From Methanobacteriota archaeon (GTDB lineage Archaea; Thermoplasmatota; Thermoplasmata; Methanomassiliicoccales; Methanomassiliicoccaceae): 48,421 nucleotides of DNA. The stretch covers positions 1-48,421 of the forward strand of contig JAAYTA010000069.1 of NCBI GenBank assembly GCA_012518185.1. The letters run 5' to 3'. The position numbers were made by a program, and so were the translations under genes. Below are positions 43,761 through 48,421 of this stretch, piece by piece (position 1 is the stretch's first letter; each line of letters starts with the position of its first letter). The notes under the pieces are model-generated. The model was not told the DNA's origin, did no database searches, and worked only from the letters and a program-made list of their open reading frames with translations.

Positions 43761-45145
43761 CTTACGCCCTCCGTAGTATCTTGTATCTCTACTCCACGAT
43801 CTTTCAAACCATCTCTGATTCTATCAGCCAAATCATACATCTTACGCGTTCGTAACTCATTCCGAACTTCAACAAGTAGATCTATAAATTCACCAGATCG
43901 ATCTTCAATATCTTGGATTTCAGATGGAAGTATCCCAAATACTTGATCTACTTCCTCCATAACTTCGATTATATTTGCAGCGCCTTGTTGACTTAACCGA
44001 TCATCAGATAGCAGTTTATTCGCTTCGCGAATCAATTCAAACATCGCTGATATAGCTGCCCTTGAATTGAGATCATCATCCATAGATTTGATGAATGCTT
44101 TTCGAAATGTATCAACTTCATCAATTGCATCATAATTTCCACTGGCATGTCCCATAACAGCCTGTAGTTCTGAATAAGTATTATGTAATCTACGGAGACT
44201 GGCAGATGCTTCCTCTAGAGCCTCTGGCGAATATACTTGTGGTCCACGATAATGTGCAGATAAGAAGTAGAAACGTATTTCTTCTCCAGTGTGTTGATTC
44301 AGCACATCTCTCACAGAGAAGAAATTTCCTGTTGATTTGGCCATCTTGGCACCATCTACTTGTAACATTCCATGATGTATCCAGTAGCGAGCTAGTGGCT
44401 TGCCATTGGCTGCCTCAGATTGTAATATCTCGTCTTCATGATGCGGAAAGATAAGATCATTTCCACCACCATGAATATCAATTGTCTCACTTAGATAACG
44501 ATTGCACATAGCTGAGCACTCGATATGCCATCCTGGACGTCCCTTGCCCCATGGAGAATCCCATGATATCTCACCAGGCTTAGCAGCCTTCCATAATGCA
44601 AAGTCGTAAGGATGGCGTTTCATCTCATTCACTTCGACTCTAGCTCCAGCCTGCATATCTTCCAATCGCTGCCCAGTGAGGCGGCCATAATTCTCGACCT
44701 TTTCTACCTCAAAGTAGACACTGCCATCCTCACTCTCGTATCCATAGCCATTTTCGATGATCTTTTGAATCATGTCTATGATATCGTCTATGCTTTCCGA
44801 TGCCCTGGGATATATATCGGCACGAATGACTCCAAGTCGATCTATATCTTCAAAATATCGATTTATATACATGGCAGATAACTCAAGTGGCTCCATTCCC
44901 CTCTCAGAAGCCCGATTTATAATTTTATCATCGATGTCGGTAAAATTGGTAACGTGCTTAACATCATAACCTCTGAAGCGAAGGTATCTGACAATCATAT
45001 CAAATACAATGGTTGAGCGAGCATGGCCCATGTGCATGTCATCGTATACTGTGACGCCGCACACGTACATCTGGACTTTGTTACCTTCCAGCGGTACAAA
45101 TTCTTCTTCTTTTCTAGATAATGTATTGTATATGCGTAATGTCAC
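43742..45145 (-). CDS. cysS: Cysteinyl-tRNA synthetase
   Basis: 467 residues. Charges tRNA-Cys. Zinc ligand and HIGH-type motif in MYVCGVTVYDDMHMGHARS (about 26-44), the zinc segment GWHIECSAM and HGGGNDLIFPHHE, and the KMSKS loop KMAKSTGNF (about 266-274). Normal length. It lies in a minus-strand group cysK-cysE-cysS with tRNA-Cys upstream of all three, so synthesis of cysteine, its charging and its tRNA sit together. It is translationally coupled to the downstream radical SAM gene. Confidence 0.96.
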   Translation of the reverse strand: MTLRIYNTLSRKEEEFVPLEGNKVQMYVCGVTVYDDMHMGHARSTIVFDMIVRYLRFRGYDVKHVTNFTDIDDKIINRASERGMEPLELSAMYINRYFEDIDRLGVIRADIYPRASESIDDIIDMIQKIIENGYGYESEDGSVYFEVEKVENYGRLTGQRLEDMQAGARVEVNEMKRHPYDFALWKAAKPGEISWDSPWGKGRPGWHIECSAMCNRYLSETIDIHGGGNDLIFPHHEDEILQSEAANGKPLARYWIHHGMLQVDGAKMAKSTGNFFSVRDVLNQHTGEEIRFYFLSAHYRGPQVYSPEALEEASASLRRLHNTYSELQAVMGHASGNYDAIDEVDTFRKAFIKSMDDDLNSRAAISAMFELIREANKLLSDDRLSQQGAANIIEVMEEVDQVFGILPSEIQDIEDRSGEFIDLLVEVRNELRTRKMYDLADRIRDGLKDRGVEIQDTTEGVRWKRTT

Positions 45146-45188
45146 CGTATCCCTCAGAATATTTCAACCACAATACTTACCCAAGTAA

Positions 45189-45839
45189 TTATGGCTTCTT
45201 TACTCTTTCTTCTAATACCTCAATTCTTCTCTCGATAGAATCAATGGCATTGCATAGATCAGTTAGCGTTTCCATTAATGGATCTGGAAGGCTCTCCTGG
45301 CGAACTTTTTGCAGCCGATCATACTCGCAGACAGTCCTTTGAACTACTTTTCCGGGAATGCCAACAACTGTAACATTAGGCGGTACATCTTTGACAACTA
45401 CTGATCCTGCGCCGATTTTCACATTCTCGCCTATAGTGATATTACCTAACACAGTGGCATGTGCACCGATGATTACATTATCCATTATAGTCGGATGTCG
45501 CTTTTCCTTAGCCGTTGAGACGCCGCCCAAAGTTACGCCCTGGAATATGCTGACATTATCGCCTATGACTGTAGTCTCTCCTATTACTACACCTGTAGCA
45601 TGATCTATGAAGACATTATTTCCTAACTTGGCCCCCGGATGTATGTCTGCACCAGTTAATACGCGGGACCAATAATTGATGAGACGAGCTAATTTATATT
45701 GACCTTTTAGATACAAACGGTGAGATATACGATGAAGTAGGACCGCATGAAGTCCTTGGCTAAACATCAGGGCTTCAGAAAACGACTTAGGCGCAGGATC
45801 TCGTTCCAGCACCAAATATACGTCATCTTTCCAGCTCAT
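45189..45839 (-). CDS. cysE: Serine O-acetyltransferase
   Basis: 216 residues. Left-handed beta-helix acyltransferase forming O-acetylserine from serine and acetyl-CoA. [20 protein letters not shown] (N-terminal helical part), then [31 protein letters not shown] with the catalytic His, and hexapeptide coils to about residue 165. A charged coiled-coil-like C-terminal tail (about 185-216) is present; the classical C-terminal Ile end that binds CysK is not seen. Begins 1 nt after the cysK stop, so both are one operon. Bacterial-type; rare in archaea and probably acquired. Confidence 0.93.
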   Translation of the reverse strand: MSWKDDVYLVLERDPAPKSFSEALMFSQGLHAVLLHRISHRLYLKGQYKLARLINYWSRVLTGADIHPGAKLGNNVFIDHATGVVIGETTVIGDNVSIFQGVTLGGVSTAKEKRHPTIMDNVIIGAHATVLGNITIGENVKIGAGSVVVKDVPPNVTVVGIPGKVVQRTVCEYDRLQKVRQESLPDPLMETLTDLCNAIDSIERRIEVLEERVKKP

Positions 45840-45840
45840 A

Positions 45841-46740
45841 TCATTCCATCGAAAACAGTTCCGTACTTAGATACCTTTCTCCAGTATCAGCCAGTAGGGC
45901 TACTACTTTAGCATCAGGGCCTAATTCCTTAGCTATATTCATAGCTCCACATAGCGCTGCTCCTGATGAGATACCACATAAGATACCTTCTTTCCTAGCT
46001 AGTTCCCGAGCGTGCTTAATAGCTTCGAGATCGTCCACTTGTAATACATGATCAATCAATGAAAGATCACAAGTTCCCGGAATAAATCCTGCTCCAATGC
46101 CCTGGATACGATGTGGTCCAGGCTTACCGCCTGATAATACAGGAGATGCTGATGGTTCCACGGCTACAAGTTCTACATCACACTTTCTCTCTTTTAATGC
46201 TCGCCCAACACCAGTTATAGTTCCTCCAGTTCCAACAGCAGAAACGAATGCGTCAAGATCAGGGAGATCTGTTAGTATTTCATCAGCAGTTTTACGTTGG
46301 TGTATATCTGGATTAGCAGGATTTACAAACTGCTGAGGCATGAATGCGTTATCATCTGAATTTACTATCTCTTCAGCCCTCAATATAGCTCCTTTCATCC
46401 CTTCACTACCCGGTGTAAGGATTACTTCTGTCCCAAAGGCAGCCATCAGGCGCTGACGTTCAACACTCATAGTCTCTGGCATGGTGATGACTAAGCGATA
46501 CCCTTTAGCAGCGCATACCATGGCGAGTCCGATGCCAGTATTGCCCGATGTTGGTTCTACTACATACATGCCAGGACGCAATGTACCATTTCTCTCTGCA
46601 GTTTCGATCATGGAATAGGCAACACGATCCTTCACCGAATGCATAGGATTGAATGATTCTAATTTAACGTAGATTTGAGAACTATTCTCATCTACTATTC
46701 GGTTGAGCTTTATCATAGGAGTATGCCCTATTGCTTCCAA
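45841..46740 (-). CDS. cysK: O-acetylserine sulfhydrylase (cysteine synthase)
   Basis: 299 residues from the TTG at 46740. Makes cysteine from O-acetylserine and sulfide with PLP. SVKDRVA carries the PLP Lys (about 37), [12 protein letters not shown] the substrate loop (about 62-73), and [11 protein letters not shown] the phosphate loop (about 170-180). The frame remains homologous upstream of the TTG (reads [11 protein letters not shown], like the family's N-terminus) but has no ATG/GTG/TTG; an ATA at 46756-46758 has GGTGAT 3 nt before it. So the real start may be AUA. Followed at 1 nt by cysE. Confidence 0.93.
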   Translation of the reverse strand: MEAIGHTPMIKLNRIVDENSSQIYVKLESFNPMHSVKDRVAYSMIETAERNGTLRPGMYVVEPTSGNTGIGLAMVCAAKGYRLVITMPETMSVERQRLMAAFGTEVILTPGSEGMKGAILRAEEIVNSDDNAFMPQQFVNPANPDIHQRKTADEILTDLPDLDAFVSAVGTGGTITGVGRALKERKCDVELVAVEPSASPVLSGGKPGPHRIQGIGAGFIPGTCDLSLIDHVLQVDDLEAIKHARELARKEGILCGISSGAALCGAMNIAKELGPDAKVVALLADTGERYLSTELFSME

Positions 46741-46865
46741 GATGTTCTGATAGAGTATTGCATCACCAAAGTATGAAAGGCAGTATCAATCTATTATCTT
46801 TTGTAGAATAAATAATGAGCCATGTGATGTGATGATATATTTTAAAATTATGAATAATATGAAAA

Positions 46866-46968
46866 TGGGGCCGGGACCGAGATTTGAACTCGGGTTTGCG
46901 GATACCTGCCTGTGGGACTATAGCCCGAAGGGCTGCAGTCCGCCACATAGCCGCTCTGTCATCCCGGC
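46866..46968 (-). tRNA. tRNA-Cys(GCA) with 29-nt intron; CCA encoded
   Basis: Acceptor GCCGGGA/TCCCGGC, discriminator C, encoded CCA (46866-46868), D-arm ACA/TGT, anticodon stem GCGGA/TCCGC, T-arm CCGAG-TTCAAAT-CTCGG and a 4-nt variable loop AAAC. The anticodon loop CTGCAG|intron|A gives anticodon GCA. The junction is a canonical bulge-helix-bulge: 4-bp CTGC/GCAG helix, 3-nt bulges AGC and GTA. Reading it instead as an unspliced type II tRNA leaves the anticodon stem without a proper loop, so the intron model is preferred. The discriminator is C rather than the U usually found in tRNA-Cys. TATA at 46993-47000, T4 after the CCA. Confidence 0.88.
46904..46932 (-). other. tRNA-Cys intron (29 nt, position 37/38)
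   Basis: Between G37 and A38. The bulge-helix-bulge has the 4-bp helix CTGC/GCAG. The intron's 5' part can instead form the hairpin AGCCC-TTC-GGGCT with exon bases, so two foldings compete. Confidence 0.8.
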
Positions 46969-46992
46969 GTCGACCGTTAATCCAGCTAGGCC

Positions 46993-47000
46993 TAAATAAG
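46993..47000 (-). promoter_or_regulatory. TATA box of tRNA-Cys
   Basis: CTTATTTA on the minus strand, centred about 28 nt upstream of the mature tRNA 5' end. Confidence 0.5.
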
Positions 47001-47080
47001 CTTATCTTCTCCAAAGCTCCCTATATTCAAAATTTCAGACATTAAGGAAGTTTTAAGTGTAATCATTCATTGACGAATAC

Positions 47081-47926
47081 ATGCTTCCCGGACACTGTAA
47101 AGATGTGGCAGTCAAATATGTCGATTTTGACCTGACAGCGGAAAATATTGAACGAGAGATCCGGGACAAGAAGGCATACACGCGCTGCGATCATTATGTT
47201 TTGCATTATGGAGATGATGTTGCAGTCGTAGCTATAACTAAAGCTGATGGGAAAGATTTATTTCGCCCTATTGTTGATTACCGAATCATAGCACTTCCAG
47301 AAGATGTTGTTGTAATTATAGATCCAGATGTTGACGTCATAAATCCATCTAGTATGGCTAAAATAGCCGAGAAGTATCCGGGAAAAGTTGTCGTAGTAGA
47401 GGGATTGTTTGGGCATGTATCTTTTGTCATGCCAGACGAGATCATATACCTAGATGTCTTGGATGTAATCCCACCAAGTCCATCTAAATTATCAGTGCTT
47501 GTAGATAGAGCACTCTTAGCTGGGCTCGTCCATTTTCCAGTAATTCCTAGATATGAGGAGATCGATCTCAATGAGATTGCGTCGGGTGTTGAAACTTCAG
47601 CGATCGTATTCCCTTGCGAGTCATCTGGACTTAAATCTGAAAAGATATTGTATTATTTAGATCAGATACCAGATATAAACGAGGATGCGACATTGGTTGG
47701 ATGCGATCTATCTGGTCGAATTTATCGTACATTATATCATCGCGATATTGATAGGGTTGAGATGTGTCCTAAGGAGCTTGCACCCAATGATGGTCGAAAG
47801 CGCTTGGTAAAATGCTGCCGCGTCCGAGATGGTTATCAATTAAAAGACAATATGGCTATAGTTCCATGGGGCGCAACAGTACAAGAGGTGGCCGATGCCA
47901 TCAATGCCTTATTAGCGTCGACTTAA
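47081..47926 (+). CDS. Hypothetical protein, 281 aa, conserved-looking
   Basis: Not recognised. 281 residues, soluble, with alternating strand/helix segments (VVVIIDPDVDVINPSSMAKIAEKYPGK, VVVVEGLFGHVSFVMP), suggestive of an alpha/beta fold. Cys occur singly in TRCDHY, FPCESSG, VGCDLSG, EMCPKEL and as a pair in VKCCRVRDGY; some could be metal ligands. No transmembrane segment or known motif. Its 3' end overlaps the convergent TPR-like gene by 15 nt, and an AT-rich spacer separates it from tRNA-Cys. Good codon regularity and length argue it is real. Confidence 0.7.
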   Translation: MLPGHCKDVAVKYVDFDLTAENIEREIRDKKAYTRCDHYVLHYGDDVAVVAITKADGKDLFRPIVDYRIIALPEDVVVIIDPDVDVINPSSMAKIAEKYPGKVVVVEGLFGHVSFVMPDEIIYLDVLDVIPPSPSKLSVLVDRALLAGLVHFPVIPRYEEIDLNEIASGVETSAIVFPCESSGLKSEKILYYLDQIPDINEDATLVGCDLSGRIYRTLYHRDIDRVEMCPKELAPNDGRKRLVKCCRVRDGYQLKDNMAIVPWGATVQEVADAINALLAST

Positions 47927-48349
47927 CTCTCTAGCCTTAGCCATGGCTCTAAATCCATCTTCACTCTTCCCCATCTTTAATAGAAGTTCAGCGGCTAAAA
48001 ACCATGCATCTTCATCATCTGGATTCTTTACCAGATGATCTTCTAGAAGTTTCATGGCAACTCTTGTCCTACCTTTCTCCACATGTTCCCTAACTCTTTG
48101 TACTGGATCCTTGGTCCGCTCTAGATGATCGCTCATCGCTTCCTGTGCTCCTCTTATGACTTCATCCAGAGCATGGCGAGAAAGCCATGGATATCTAGAA
48201 TTCAACAACTGTCGGAATTTCACTACCTCTTCAGGAACTAATTCAGTAGTTCTCCCTCGGAATATTTTCTTTGGAACGTTGATCTCAAGTCGGCCATGAT
48301 ACATTTTGATGAAGTTTGGATTATCTTGAGAGCGGGCGACTTGTCTCAT
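47912..48349 (-). CDS. Small TPR-like protein
   Basis: 145 residues. The C-terminal 55 residues (VQRVREHVEKGRTRVAMKLLEDHLVKNPDDEDAWFLAAELLLKMGKSEDGFRAMAKARELS, in parts) have the tetratricopeptide spacing and probably form one to two helical repeats. The first 90 residues are basic, with IFRGRTTELVPEEVVKF, and not recognised. A protein-binding role is implied; the partner is unknown. ATG at 48349 is preceded by AT-rich DNA with TTTTTAGTG. Convergent overlap with the gene on the plus strand. Confidence 0.65.
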   Translation of the reverse strand: MRQVARSQDNPNFIKMYHGRLEINVPKKIFRGRTTELVPEEVVKFRQLLNSRYPWLSRHALDEVIRGAQEAMSDHLERTKDPVQRVREHVEKGRTRVAMKLLEDHLVKNPDDEDAWFLAAELLLKMGKSEDGFRAMAKARELSRR

Positions 48350-48421
48350 TGATAGTTTGAACGAGTAGGCACTAAAAATTGATTGCTCCGAGAATTTATT
48401 ATCTCCTTATTACTAATAATC

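Noticed and set aside
46866-46968. Reading this tRNA as an unspliced type II tRNA such as Leu, with anticodon stem GGACT/AGTCC
   Set aside because: That fold leaves a 17-nt anticodon loop and no proper long variable arm; the intron model gives canonical stems and a correct BHB.
1-48421. CRISPR array or insertion sequence
   Set aside because: No repeat-spacer periodicity, transposase motif or terminal inverted repeats seen.

Overview
This is a chromosomal segment of an archaeon. The evidence is a thermosome, the archaeal TOPRIM primase DnaG, fructose-1,6-bisphosphate aldolase/phosphatase, archaeal-type glutamyl- and aspartyl-tRNA synthetases, Trm1, an MptD-type dihydroneopterin aldolase, TATA boxes about 25-28 nt upstream of leaderless starts, and two tRNA genes with bulge-helix-bulge introns. 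Gene content (short FAD reductase, LarB/LarE, MASE3 histidine kinase, several hemerythrins, bacterial-type CysE/CysK, FeoB) fits a Thermoplasmatota-like euryarchaeon, possibly related to Methanomassiliicoccales. That placement is an inference; no methanogenesis, rRNA or ribosomal protein gene is present to fix it. TAG is used as an ordinary stop (for example after the hemerythrin ending at 10818 and after nadA). There is no CRISPR array, insertion sequence or prophage block.

Layout. 1-1615: thermosome, cut by the window edge. 1767-3903: an overlapping pair, NreA-type DNA repair protein and an SplB-like radical SAM enzyme. 4052-9196 (minus): zinc-ribbon membrane protein, FAD reductase, tandem GNAT, a PolX-family protein with both active sites degraded, and LarB. 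9245-11377 (plus): LarE, a hemerythrin and a Gly-Gly-ended ubiquitin-like sulfur-carrier candidate, with an intron-bearing tRNA-Ser(CGA) on the minus strand between the last two. 11666-14545: dnaG and a LonB-like AAA+ ATPase that lacks a protease domain. 14546-17527 (minus): RimI, then fbp-tpiA (gluconeogenesis), and a ferredoxin. 17665-20556: aspS, a second hemerythrin, a RusA-type resolvase, a hypothetical. 20625-26370: cell-surface glycosylation genes (two related multi-pass GT-C-like proteins, sugar epimerase, dolichol-phosphate-type GT2, flippase-like protein). 26642-32137: LysE exporter, leaderless nadA, mptD, THEP1-trm1, purA. 32236-39879: two orphan histidine kinases around a UbiD-family decarboxylase and gltX, and a third hemerythrin. 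39930-46968 (minus): an iron and cysteine region reading tRNA-Cys, cysK, cysE, cysS, radical SAM enzyme, then dtxR-feoA fusion, feoB and hemerythrin. 47081-48349: a conserved-looking unknown and a TPR-like protein.

The most notable points are the doubly degenerate PolX protein, the protease-less LonB relative with a zinc ribbon in place of membrane helices, an iron-box-like palindrome immediately upstream of the dtxR-feoA TATA box, the overlapping nreA/SplB-like repair pair, a cysteine-rich extension on two iron-region proteins, the coupling of tRNA-Cys with Cys synthesis and charging genes, and a possible AUA start for cysK.
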